From positions 310,001-374,000 of the forward strand of contig WHUX01000012.1 of the NCBI GenBank assembly GCA_015179025.1: a stretch of DNA of 64,000 nt. The letters are read 5' to 3'. This stretch comes from Terfezia claveryi. Its lineage: Eukaryota; Ascomycota; Pezizomycetes; Pezizales; Pezizaceae. Positions within the stretch are counted from its first letter, which is position 1; each line of letters begins with the position of its first letter. Position numbers and translations under genes: made by a program. Shown in pieces: positions 1 to 10,914 of the stretch. The notes beneath the pieces are model-generated. The model did no database searches and was not told the origin of the DNA. It was given only the letters and a program-made list of their open reading frames with translations.

Positions 1-2895
1 AGAAGGGGTCGAGGCTGGGAGTCTTAAAATGACAAGGCACAGCAATCAGCCATTTCTTCGTTATAATTTGGAGTTTTTATTTTTAGGGGAAATGGACTCT
101 CATGGAAATGAACCCAAAAAGCACCTGTGAGAACAGAGTGCTTCGCGGGCTATATATACGCATTGATATGTGATGTACGGATTACTTTAATCTTTGACGA
201 TGGGTCAGGAGGGAAGAATGGAAAACTCTGCTAAGAGAAATAGGTGGATTCTGTGTGTTATTCACGGCTCTTAGCTTGCTGCTCGAATTTTTTCTTCTTT
301 GATAAATTGATTTTCATTAAGTTTGTCTCCTTTTCTGTCAATTAGTCCTTTTTATTCATTTTCTTTGTATGCTTTTTTTCATCCCGAGTTTTCACTCGTT
401 AACTCGGGCAGGGGAGGGGTGCCCAGTTACCTACTATACCCTCGACATATCATATTCTCTCCCATCTTGTCGACGAAGAAGCTTTTGGTTCTGCACGCAA
501 GATAACAGTCACACATCACATCAATCCTCAATGCTTGTAAATTGATAACTTGAAATGATAGGAAGTATCGGCCATTGTGTCATTGGTTTCTTTGGATTAG
601 GACGCAGTGATTCATCATATAGTGCATTGTTTAATCTTGCATGGGTCGCAATTGGTAGATCGAGTTTCCATTTGATGTAACGCAAGCTGGTCACTAATTA
701 CCCTAAACACTAGATTGGCGTCATATATATCTTTGGCACGTTGAAAAGCCTAGCTCTACGGCATCCTTCTTCATACAATATCCCAGTTCAAGGAATGCTA
801 TACAAGAGATTTAAAAGCAGCTCAAGAGGAACTCATGGTGAACTCTCTTGTAGGTTGTCTGTTCGGGAAATTTTGTAAGGGGAATAGAAAAGAGGTGAAG
901 TACGATGCCCCCCGCTATGGGATGGTCAATTCAGCGTGAAAATGCTAAGGTCTGGGATTCTCCTCTCTTGTCTCATAGCCTCCACCATTTTGAAGTACCT
1001 CTTTTGTGAAGGTTTATCTTGGGTAGTCTTAAATTTCAGGAAGCACTTAGGTACGACTCCAAGCAGGTTCAGCTAGTAATCACTCCTTTATACGTCAGTT
1101 CCTATCAACCGGTCTAAAGCAGTGCGAGGTTTGCTAGTGGCAGCTCAAATGTGCTAAGGGGAATATGCGGCTTTGGCAGGCTGTTAGGGAATTATGACCC
1201 CTCCTTAGGTATTCAAATGGAATGCTTTTACGAAGTAATTGCCTCAAGAGTGCAAAGTATAAGCGGACCAGATTACAGGAATCGATATCTTACACACTTG
1301 ACTTGACATAACCTGTTCCAATATTGATTTCGATTAGATACAGAACGACCTAGAGTACTGGTTAATCAGAAGATTTATTCAGCTCAACTCTAACCCCCAA
1401 TCCTCTTGTGCAGGGGTTTGGGGTTGTCTGGTTAGGTTCACTGGGTTTACCGGTTACCCTCAACACCCGCTGTTTAGTTCCTCAAACATACCATGTGCGC
1501 GATGGCCACGCACTGTATCCATATCTGACGAGACGTGCCTTGGTTGGCTTCCCATAGTACAATTCCGAACCATCCGTTTATGTTGACAGCGTGGAATAAT
1601 ACTACATTAGAAATTACTCCATACAAGATATATAGAGGGTATGCGGGTGGTATCGCACGGGGCAATATTACAAGAGAAAGGCCCCTACTTGCACCACTGT
1701 TAATCTTGATCGTTAGAGCAGCAAAGGTCATATCAAACTTTTAAAGTGATGCTATCAGATCCTACAATCCAAAGTGGGTGTCACCGTAGTTTACCAGAGC
1801 GTTTTTGTGAGCATCTCCAGTGCCGAAGGATTTTCTACGCATATCTCCAACAATATGCTGGGGTTAACCCCAGATATTTCATATTTACGGAATACATCTT
1901 GTCATAGGCAGGTGCTGAGTTCAATATTAGCGGAATCAATTTGTGAAACCACCCCAGAGCATTGTAAATGATTCTAGATCACTTAAGTGTCAAGTACACC
2001 AGTATCAAAGATTTTCTAATTCATTAGACAAGCTATATGTAACATATGAGACCCGTATCTGTGCTCCACTCCACTATCTTACAAAGTGCAGCTCTTCAGC
2101 AGGCCTCACCTCTCACTACTCAATTCCTCCTCGGATGAAAGAGTAGAAGAAGAGAAGAGAGGAATTGCTATACCCCCCCTTCGAGAAACACAACGTACTT
2201 ATCATATGGGAAGTAGGTGCTCGTAGTAGGAGATGCCATGCACTACGATCCCGCTACTCTAGCCCTGTGAGGGGAAGAGAGGGGATTGTAAGCTGAGTGT
2301 CTCGCTCAAAGGGGGGGGTGGGGTTTTTAAATTATGGACGAAACCCACACGTGCCTCAAGGTAGCCTTGACTTGCACCACTTCGGCCGTGAGGGACGGTA
2401 GAGATTCTAAAATTCAACGAATACAAGAAAAGTCGGCGCCAAACCTCATTACCACAACAGGGATAATAATACAGCCTGGCAAGACGGGGACGTCATTGGA
2501 AGTTTTGCTCATTTTTTTGGAATTCGGCCGTACCGCTATTTGACAGCAGCACAAGAAAACAACGTCTGTAAGGCTGCAAGAAACTGTGATGAAGGCGTAG
2601 TATTGAAAATCCTTTGACGAAAAAAAAAATATGAAAATCGTAAAATCAAAGCCGGAAAAAGACCCAACACCACACAATATAACCAGCCCTCTTACTTACC
2701 GTGTCACTCCACTCATTAGGACAGCACGGCGTAAACACACCAATAGCGGAAATTGTTATACTGGCTGAGGTGAGATTTGAATAGGTTAATATGTGCGACC
2801 TCTTCTAAAATCTCTTTTTCTCCACCAACACCCGAGTCCCCAAATATCTATCGATCCTACCTCAGACAACACTAAAAGAAGAGGATGGTCGCCTC
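1..2895. other. Intergenic, no gene recognised
   Basis: No reading frame here resembles a known family and I could not assemble a spliced gene on either strand. There are only short chance frames (at most 87 codons) and simple sequence such as the G run near 2310-2325. The right end is the 3' flank of the minus-strand RPS21 gene. A strongly spliced or non-coding gene cannot be excluded. Confidence 0.5.
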
Positions 2896-3311
2896 TTAGT
2901 ATTGTCTTGAAGGGCTCCAGACGTTCTTCAATAGACCATCCCGCTGAGCAAGGTGGTTGAGGGAGTCATCGGCCTCACCCTGGGATCGTACAAAGCCGGA
3001 AAGAGCATATGTGATGGTGTCTTGAGAACCCGTGTATCGGCCGTTCTCGTCGACCTTGCCGACGGAGATTTGGATGGAAGCATGGTCTTTGGCCTATATC
3101 GGGGAGGAAAATTAATTAGGTTGACAGCTACCGGGGAAAAGTGAGGGATTCGAGTCGGACCTTAATGATACGGTTGGTGGCTGAGCACTTGCGTGGGACG
3201 TAGCTGTGGCCCGTCAGCAAAAAGCCTTTGAAAATCGGGATTTGGCGCCCACTCCAAAGTCTTGGAGATTGCTACTCACAGATCGACGAGTTCTCCCTTT
3301 TCGTTCTCCAT
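2896..3311 (-). CDS. RPS21: 40S ribosomal protein S21 (eS21), three exons
   Basis: Small-subunit ribosomal protein found on the cytoplasmic 40S subunit; in yeast it is needed for 20S pre-rRNA maturation. I assembled it from three exons: 3280-3311, 3161-3203 and 2896-3093 (273 nt, 90 aa, typical for the family). Exon 1 encodes [11 protein letters not shown], exon 2 encodes [14 protein letters not shown], and exon 3 contains [34 protein letters not shown] and [15 protein letters not shown]. These match conserved blocks of fungal eS21 throughout. The first intron has a standard GTGAGT donor; the second begins GTCCGA, a weak donor, and ends ATATAG. Phases agree at both junctions. The coding exons are too short to be seen as long open frames. 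Identity is very sure; the second donor is slightly less so. Confidence 0.93.
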
Positions 3312-4174
3312 TGTGTCTGAGTAGAGGTTTTGTCTTTTGACTATCCAGTTCCTCCCATTAGCCAAATCCCACCTTTCTTCCATCACCATTCCTCCACAAA
3401 TTCAGATTTGGCGTACTCACAGGAACTTTGGTGGAAGTTGTAACGATGCTTGTTGGGGTGCTGTCGTGATACTGTATATGGAGGTCAATTGCCAGGCACT
3501 AAGGTAAGTGTGCCTTCGAAACTAATCTAGGGTATAACCCTTCCAGGCCGATCCCAATTTTCATACGAAATCGGTCCATTTTGTGTGGGTGACTGCGTGA
3601 AGCGTGTAAGGTCTTGGCGGCAACGAAGAAGTCACATGCTATCTGTACCTGATAATCGCCCTTTATCAGATTCTCTATCTCGCCATGGCAACTGAGGCAC
3701 TGAACGTGAAGCTTTGAAAAAAGTCTCTAACGAGCAAGACCAGATTCAGGCTTTACCCCGTTTCAGACACCAACCCCCCAAAATACTAGTGCCTAGGACG
3801 GAATCGATCCGCCTCAATTAATCCGATTCGTCTCGCCAATTAATGGAGATGACTGAGCATCTGTAATGCGCTTATTTCCAAAATCGCCTGAAACTGTTGA
3901 GGACGTGGTGATGGTGTGGTAGTTACGGTGATGTCCCAATACAAGGTCGTCATATATGGGCCGACGCAACTCCACACGCAAGCAACCATAACCGGACAAA
4001 TCATAACAAATCATAATAAGTAAATGAACCAGCACTGTGACAGCCTCAAAATAGCAATTTCCCAGTTGGAAATCCCATCGACGCAAAATATTAACTACAG
4101 GTGCTACTAATACATCGAATATGGATACCAAACACCAGGCTCCAAAAACCTGTGATATGGAAGCAAAATCTAAG
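3312..4174. other. Intergenic: RPS21 promoter side and SLX4 3' flank
   Basis: This is the upstream region of minus-strand RPS21 and the downstream flank of minus-strand SLX4. It may hold a non-coding 5' exon of RPS21. A 135-codon minus-strand frame (3814-4221) overlaps the SLX4 stop but resembles nothing and looks like chance. No other gene seen. Confidence 0.5.
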
Positions 4175-6544
4175 CTAAAACCTTTTCCTGTCTCTCCCTT
4201 TGTGAGTTTCTCTCCAAACATGTATAACAGATCTCGCCTCTGCCCAATCTTTCACTACGAAAGGCGAAACCTCATCATCCATACCCACATTCCCAAATCC
4301 GACTGTATTCAACCAAACCGTGAAGTCTTCTAGAATTATAGGTTCGTAAGTGAGAATTTTGTAGTGCCATGAATTCACTATATCTTTTGTATAGCGGTAC
4401 TCCGCTGTGATGGCTTTAGAGATGTAGCGGTGTAGGCCTATGTTGGTTTCATTACCATCGGGTGAAGAAGAGGGCCATTTCATAGATACTGATGGGCTTC
4501 TGCTTTTCCTAGAATTTGCCTCCTTTTTTTTTGACTTCGCAGGAGATGTTGGCCCTTTGCCCTTTCCCTTTTTTTTTGACTGTGGACTGCCTGTAGGTTC
4601 TGCAGATTTTCCTTTTGATTTCTTGCCCTTGCCAGAAACAATATCCGATGCTCCAGTATCACTTTTGTCGGCAACAGATACTGATTTTGAGACCTCTGCG
4701 AGATCTTCAAAAGGTCTTTCTTCCTTTTCTCCATTGGGGGGGTCGCGCTTTGCTTCACAGAATCGGGTGTCACTGACCCCGGCTTTCTCCCTTGGCCCTT
4801 TTTTTTTCCCGACTTCTGTTCAACCATGAGTGAGATCTCCAATTCTTTCTTGTCTAACTTTAGCGTTTTCGACAAGTCCACAATGTCGATGTCTGCAAGC
4901 TCATCGTTCCTGGAAGCGGCTTCCCATAAGCCTTTACGCTTCAACGCATTTTCGGCCCTGGTCCTCTCACTACCGCAAAACTCTCTGCGGAAGAATTCCT
5001 CGCCCAAACTATTATTGTACATTTGAGGACTCCTAACTTTTGCAGGTCCATCAAGCTGGGAGTCTGACGAAACTATATGATTGAAAGAGCTGGATAATTT
5101 TTGTTGGCCTGACACTTCAGTATCTGAGTGTTCATTAACTTTGCCATCCGTCAATTGGGAGAAAGTCCCAAATATGAGTTGCTGTTCATTCGTCTTAATT
5201 ATGGCCGACTGTGGAGAGAGCAGTTTGATGGGCTCGTCAACCTCCTCTTTCGAAGCCGTCCTACCGCCCTTACGATTTTTGACTTTCTTTTCCCCAGTCG
5301 TATCTTTAGATTTTGTTTGTCTCTTTCGTTTCTTTGCCGGAGGGTTAGTATAATTCGGAGTAGCTTCGGGTGACCACTTCGTGAGAACATCAACAGCCGA
5401 AGGCGGCTGTGAATTGTCTTCTTTCTCTGTATGGTATTGAGCAGCTGCTAGATCGGTGATTGTCTCGGCCTTCTTCCGTCTTTTCCTTTCAGAAGTTTTG
5501 GCAGGACCTGAGATGGAGGATATTGACCGAGTTGACTGTGGCTTTTCCAGCATCTTGAGTGGGAATTGTAAGCCTCAGCAGGACTAGTGAAGAGCAAGGC
5601 ACGGAACATACCTGAATACACCGCTTGGTCGTTCCCAATATCGAAACCAGTGACCTAGCAGACGTGGTTCCTATGCAGGGGGCAGATGTACTGTTGGAAC
5701 TAAACTTGAAAAGCCCTATCTGATCTCCAAATTTCCGCTTCGGTGAAGTGCTTTCATCCGTTTCTGCAGTAAAGTCTACGGCATCGACTTCTCCAAGATC
5801 TGCCTCATATTCAGTCCTCAACACCATGGGTGAAGATATTATTTCCACCACCGGTACGGTGTTCTTGACAGGAGTCCAATCTTGCCTTCTTGCCGGTACA
5901 GGTAGCATAGGTACCTCGTCCAACCCCGCTTCAGCATCTCTAACCATCTCCTGCGTCTGCTCCGTTACATCTGCATGCGAAGAGACCGTTTTATTCTGAA
6001 CACTAGAGTTCGTTCGCTCCAGAGGAGGCAAACTTTTGGAGCTTTTACCGACATTGGAGGTCTTGCTCTTCTTCGAGAAATGGGAGGACACCGTCCGTCT
6101 CTTCACCTTGTTTTCAGACTTGGCTACAGTCTTCGCTGGTGTCCTCTTCTTCGCAACAACAGATTTTGCTCGAGTAGTAGTCTCCTCCAGTACAATGGTT
6201 GCGTATTCCTCTGCGTGCTTGTTGTCATCGATTCCAAACAGCAGGGCCCCCTTCTGTTCCTCTGTTTCTAGTAACTCACTCGCAGTTTTGAAACTCTTTC
6301 CGATCTTGCTTTGGCCTCTTCTCCGTGCCTTGGACTCTAGCAGGCCTCTCAACAGCGCCCCTGGTGATGGGAGTGGGGAAGAAGAAGGCATCTTCCAGAT
6401 CTCCCTGTGGTCCTTTTTTGGAGTGCATAGGCCGTGTTCTGATGCTGCAATCTTATTAGCTCCCCTATTGAACCTGGGGTCATCCTGAGATGTAGCCGTA
6501 GGCGGTGGTGAGCTTGACAGAACTATCACCATGGATGGCTCCAT
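4175..6544 (-). CDS. SLX4: SLX4 structure-specific endonuclease subunit (frame broken at an A9 run)
   Basis: Scaffold subunit of the SLX1-SLX4 nuclease that cuts branched DNA during repair and recombination in the nucleus. Exon 1 is 5612-6544 (start MEPSMVIVLSSSPP, the usual fungal SLX4 opening), intron 5554-5611 (GTATGT...CAAG, 58 bp), then exon 2 from 5553. The middle carries long Lys/Ser-rich disordered stretches and the SAP-like segment ELADIDIVDLSKTLKLDKKE. The C-terminal SLX1-binding domain (HYKILTYEPIILEDFTVWLN, then VVKDWAEARSVIHVW) lies in a different frame, ending at 4175. The frame changes at nine consecutive A (4799-4807): read straight through, the protein would be 668 aa and lack the SLX1-binding domain; a -1 shift or one extra A restores roughly 770 aa. 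An alternative upstream gene start is possible, as the frame is open to 6715. Identity is confident; the break may be sequencing error, slippage or mutation. Confidence 0.88.
4799..4807 (-). other. A9 homopolymer / A-AAA-AAG slippery site in SLX4
   Basis: On the minus strand the SLX4 frame reads TCG GGA AAA AAA AAG GGC. A -1 slip on A-AAA-AAG, or one extra A in RNA or DNA, moves reading into the frame that encodes the rest of SLX4. Downstream that frame stays open to the conserved C-terminal domain. Confidence 0.6.
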
Positions 6545-7071
6545 TCTGGACAGCTCAGTTCTCGTCGCCAAAGCGACCCCGCGGTACTGACTTTGCCAGA
6601 TTCCTTGAAAGTTTTGTAATATTGGTGTCAGCCTGCCGATCGAGGTGTAGGCCGTAGGGCTGACGCGTTGAATCAAACTTACAGCTGCCCTTGCAGATGT
6701 AAATAAGCAATACATATAATCATTTAATCTGTAAAATACCGTGGTATATATGTAATCTGGCTTGCACTAGCTCCTCCACAGGTAAGTAACAACAAATGTT
6801 TAACGCGTTAATTAACAATTTAGCTAGTGACTAAGTTGACATTTGGTGACATCTGTTGTTTATTTAATTAATATGACTGCGTAGTCTCGGAACTCCTACA
6901 TGTGCGGGCCTGCCTCTTAGCAACCTTGGATTTACATACATTTATATATACTCATATACAACTGCCATTAGAGAACTTTCAGACCCACTTCACCGGTGGA
7001 GATAGGACGTACCTTCAGCTTATAACCCCTTTTACTCCGTCGGGTATCGTCAGGGAAAGGACTTCAAATTC
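6545..7071. promoter_or_regulatory. Divergent intergenic region between SLX4 and the F-box gene
   Basis: 527 bp separate the inferred starts of SLX4 (minus) and the F-box gene (plus), so both promoters must lie here. The middle is AT-rich, including repeated TTAATTAA-like sequence around 6808-6872. I did not identify a specific transcription factor site. Confidence 0.5.
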
Positions 7072-8848
7072 ATGGCGACGACCACTTCAGCACCAGAAAA
7101 CCGCACTGGACTGTGCTCGCTCCCAAATGGCATGATTCCATTTCCTACTACCGACTGGGTTTGAGTACTAGAGCTGATACTTTTGCTATACAGAGCTTTT
7201 GTTTCAGATCCTCACATATCTTCCTCCTGACTCTCTCTGCAGCTTAGCTATAACATGCTCCTCCTTTTCAGAGCTTACCCTAGACGACACTTTATGGCAT
7301 GCTTTTGTGGCACACCTCCGAATATCCTCGCCTGTGCCATATCAGTCGTTTCGAGAACTTTACGTGTCCCTTCGTCCACATCTTTACCTAGCTCCCCATC
7401 TCTGGTTCTCTACTCGACGCATAGGGGGGTCACTCTATGTTTTCCGCTACAGCCCCCAAACAGGGAACATTGAGGGTGTGCCTTTGGTGGGTACTCGTGG
7501 GTGGAATGGTCCTGGAAGAGGGATGGGAGGGGGAGGAGACTATATTTGGAATGATGACCAAACTATCAGCATCGCTACATTCAAGCGGCCGAGAGTGAGA
7601 TGCTTTGGGAACGACCCAAAGGTGAAAATTGTATGTGGACCAGGTACATATTACGATAGGAAAACAGGATTAATGGTGGACCGAGCGACGGGAGATACTT
7701 GGAAGTCTGGAGAGGAAGGTGTTGTCAGCCTGGGTAGGGTAAAGCTAGACTCCCGAGATCCACGGCCCGAAACTTCAGCCAGGCCCAACCATATTTCAAG
7801 CGAAAATGACAGCGATGAACATGAACTACAGGTGGGTATTCCCACCACGCCGCGAACACCTGTGAGGGACATCCATGACCGCACACTCTGGCCACCATTC
7901 ATGATGCCATCTCGCGAGTATGTACGTCTCCCACCAATAGGGAAGGGTGGTGCCAATTCTATGGCAGACTGGGATGTGAATATAACGAGTCCACAAGAGC
8001 TTCCACATGCCTTCCCTCGGTCGGATGGTAATGCTATATATGCACATGACCCCTCATCTTCATTCCTAGAACCACCACTAACAGCAATGGACGAGGACTT
8101 TGCTTTTGACCATATATATGTCTACAGGTCAATGGAAAACTCGAACATTGGGGCTACCCAGACCAGTCGCTCGGTTTTCCAAACCGTCGACCTCTTCACC
8201 AAAGTCCATCCGTCACTCTACACTCGAAAAATCCTCTCCTCCACCATCAAACCAGAAAAAGAAAAAATAGACCTTGGTGGAGTCTGGCTTGGTGATTACT
8301 TTACCCATGGACCGGAGTTCCTTCTGTTTCAGCATCCCAAAAGCCACAACTGGCGGCTTGAGGTCACGAAGCTTACAGGTGATATCAATGTTCCGCGAGG
8401 GGAATATGCCTTCATTGTACCAAACATGGGTCACGACAGCAAGGTTGGGGGACGTTCGAATCTCCCCAGTAGTTTCGTCCGCTACGCCCAGCCGGCCACG
8501 GATCCTAAGATATGGTGTGGTAAGCCTGTATACAAGGGCCAGGGCCAACTTGCACACCACGGGTTCACTAGGAGAACATGGACTGAGATTGAGCTGGTCG
8601 TTCTCAACTCGGGGAGTGTACCTGAAAAAAACAACGGAGAGGTAGCCGTTGTTTGGAAGGTACTTCATCTTGCGTCCCGCGCGAGGAGGGTTGATGTAGT
8701 CAGATTATTGTTTGGACATTTATATGCAAGTCCAGAAACTGTGAAGGGCAAGGTGGTGGGAAGCGGTGAGGATGGAGAAGGGATCATATATATCATGGAT
8801 GAATCTGGACCGGCTCCAAGGAACACGGAGCAACCCTTCAATGCATAA
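7072..8848 (+). CDS. F-box protein, FBXO31-like (cyclin-D1-binding-type domain)
   Basis: Predicted substrate receptor of an SCF ubiquitin ligase. Exon 1 is 7072-7129 ([19 protein letters not shown]), exon 2 is 7194-8848; joining them creates [18 protein letters not shown], a textbook F-box start. The intron 7130-7193 begins with GC (GCATGATTCC) instead of GT and ends ATACAG, with a GCTGATAC branch site; no GT donor gives the right phase. The C-terminal part has [16 protein letters not shown] and [12 protein letters not shown], hallmarks of the FBXO31 domain (once DUF3506) in place of WD40 or leucine-rich repeats. The middle (roughly residues 190-290) is low in order. Total about 570 aa. The role and targets of the fungal members are unknown to me. 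The family call is confident, the GC donor fairly so. Confidence 0.85.
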
Positions 8849-9699
8849 GCTATCACCTGCTTCTTGAAATATATCACTATCGACAGGCGCAGAAATTTGC
8901 GCATACCTTATGGTGCATATCGTCGCTGGTCCGACATTGGGGTATGTGTTTAACCCAATTACCTAAGTATGCAGAGGAGCCTCCGGCGTTATCTTACTGT
9001 ATGTAAGCAACTTTTTGTGTACTGTGTAAGGGAATGGCTGGCGAAGTCTGACTGGGAACTTCTAACGCGCCGATCTTGTTTACTTTCCAAGCGCAATAGG
9101 AATTTCGTAACGATTTAAGTATCAGAGGATGGAGCATGAGGATTAATACTTGCCCTATACTACGAGCCAACCAGACTAGCGTTCGCCAGACTTATCCTTC
9201 AATTCACTTGTAATAGGGTCTCCCAATAATACGGCTGGTTATGGACCATCATGTTCACATGTGCATGCACTGTATGTCTTAGCTACAAGTATCACAGGTT
9301 GCGATCATGACTCTTCAGCTCACTAGTGATTCAGGCCACCAATGCGTAACGTGTGTAACATCATCTACTGGTACTACCAATAACGTTGACAGATACCGAG
9401 AGTGATGATGCGAGGTTGCATCGACGTGGCTCGTAAGCATGCGGGCAGCCAATGACTCGAAACTAATCAGCAATATTTGCTTTTTACTACTGATATCGCA
9501 AAGCTCAGCTGGAATAACCAACCTGACATGCACTAAACGACACACCGTTGTAGAAAACTCTTTGAAGAGCCGCTCGCATATAGATAAGTATCCAGTGGTT
9601 TAACCCTCTGACCCATCTCTCTCTGTTCTCTCGTGCCCTCTATTTCACCCATACCAGTTAGCCTTACCCAATATAGACCGAGAAATACGAATCTATACC
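8849..9699. other. Intergenic, no gene recognised
   Basis: 3' flank of the F-box gene and promoter of the next plus-strand gene. It contains one copy of the GCCAACCAGACTAG word described elsewhere (9166-9179) and pyrimidine-rich sequence just before 9700, typical of fungal 5' leaders. Confidence 0.5.
9166..9179 (-). repeat. Variant of dispersed TAGTCTGGTTG word
   Basis: GCCAACCAGACTAG, the reverse complement of CTAGTCTGGTTGGC; a near-match to the 17-bp word that recurs at 20471, 38536 and 58474. Confidence 0.35.
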
Positions 9700-10914
9700 A
9701 TGCCTTCTACACAGTACGAAGCTCGCCGTCTCTACTCTCTTCACGTCTTCAAAGACAACACTGGGTCCAACTGGGTTAATCCCACTGTTTACGTATTCCC
9801 ACTCTCGAGCAGATCGGCCCATAAATTTGATGGGCGCTCGAGCTCTAGACGATATGCTGGGGCAGGACCAAAGGGATACCCGGGAAACCGAGATGGCCTT
9901 GTGAACCTCTACCGCTTGCCCTCGGACCAGCTATCTTTCCTACAACAGTATGTTAGGAAGCTGAACACGGAGGTCGAAGAGCAGAGGGAGAAACTAGTCA
10001 AAGACTGGAAAGCCTCAATCCAGCAGGAGAAAAAAGAGAAGGAAATGAAGGAAATGAAGCGCAAGGAAGAACAAACGAAGTTGCTTGACCTCAAGCGGCA
10101 GTATCTCAAAGAAAAGAGGCAAAATGGCGGAACCTCGACGGAAAAGCATAATCAAGGAGAGCAGGGGAGGAAGACCCACAATAGAGGTCGTTATGGAAAC
10201 AGTTATGAATATGACTCTGATGCCACTGTTCCTGGTGTCCCTCCATATAGAGGAGGCTACTATCCTCCTCCCCCACCACCCCCACTCCACGGCGGACTCG
10301 CTCCCAACCCCGCAGCGTTTGAGACCCCCTGGAACATTGAAGAGGTTGAATTGACCTTCATCCCAGAGAAAATAAATCTTGTCACACCAAACTCAATAGG
10401 CCGGGACTCGAGGCTACATTCCTTCAAAATTTCCGAACCCGGAGACGAGATTAGGAGAGAAGTCAAGCTTGAAGTGGCTACAAACGTGATTGCTCCAGAA
10501 TCATTCTCCTCATTTGCAGTGGTCTTGTCTCGTTGTCACGGAGTGGAACGCCTCCCTGATAGTACAGCAGCATATCGGCGAGAATATAGCCCTAATAGGT
10601 CGTATTATAGCGATGCTGCGAGTCAGTATGAGGCGGAGGAGGAGTGGGCGGAGAGCGTGGAAAAGGTTGACCCTCCAAAGACGTATATTTGCCCCGTGGG
10701 ATACTCCCCCATCCCACCCCCACCGCCCTCTTGGAACCCAACAACAGGGGCACCCGTGCCATCTAACGTTGTTGGAGAATACAAGGGTCCAGAGGCGCAG
10801 GGTGAGGCCGGGAGGGATGAAGATGCTTTTGAAACCGAAAGTAAGGCTGGGGATGAGGGAGAAGATTGTGGTGAGGGGACAGTATATGTCAATATTGTAA
10901 AAAATGGAGAGTAG
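9700..10914 (+). CDS. Unrecognised protein, coiled coil plus proline-rich region (404 aa)
   Basis: A single open frame of 404 aa with an ATG in good context and a pyrimidine-rich leader. I do not recognise a family. Residues 1-75 look folded (tyrosine- and glycine-containing, RRLYSLHVFKDN and RDGLVNLYRLPSDQLSFLQQ). Residues about 85-145 are a highly charged Lys/Glu coiled coil. Residues 185-205 hold a proline run next to Gly-Gly-Tyr-Tyr. A compact segment from about 210 to 285 (WNIEEVELTFIPEKINLV, HSFKISEPGDEIRREVKLE) may be a second fold. A second Pro-rich stretch and an acidic tail follow. No signal peptide or membrane helix is obvious. It could be a lineage-specific scaffold. That it is a gene is likely; its function is unknown. 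Confidence 0.65.
   Translation: MPSTQYEARRLYSLHVFKDNTGSNWVNPTVYVFPLSSRSAHKFDGRSSSRRYAGAGPKGYPGNRDGLVNLYRLPSDQLSFLQQYVRKLNTEVEEQREKLVKDWKASIQQEKKEKEMKEMKRKEEQTKLLDLKRQYLKEKRQNGGTSTEKHNQGEQGRKTHNRGRYGNSYEYDSDATVPGVPPYRGGYYPPPPPPPLHGGLAPNPAAFETPWNIEEVELTFIPEKINLVTPNSIGRDSRLHSFKISEPGDEIRREVKLEVATNVIAPESFSSFAVVLSRCHGVERLPDSTAAYRREYSPNRSYYSDAASQYEAEEEWAESVEKVDPPKTYICPVGYSPIPPPPPSWNPTTGAPVPSNVVGEYKGPEAQGEAGRDEDAFETESKAGDEGEDCGEGTVYVNIVKNGE

Noticed and set aside
3814..4221. 135-codon minus-strand frame after SLX4
   Set aside because: Overlaps the SLX4 stop region, has no recognisable domain and no suitable start context.
4740..4800. Cryptic intron as an explanation of the SLX4 frame change
   Set aside because: Candidate GT...AG pairs (for example GTCAGT to TCGCAG) did not give matching phases and lack a branch site.
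4440..5373. Several plus-strand frames of 66-129 codons
   Set aside because: Antisense shadows of the Lys/Ser-rich part of SLX4.
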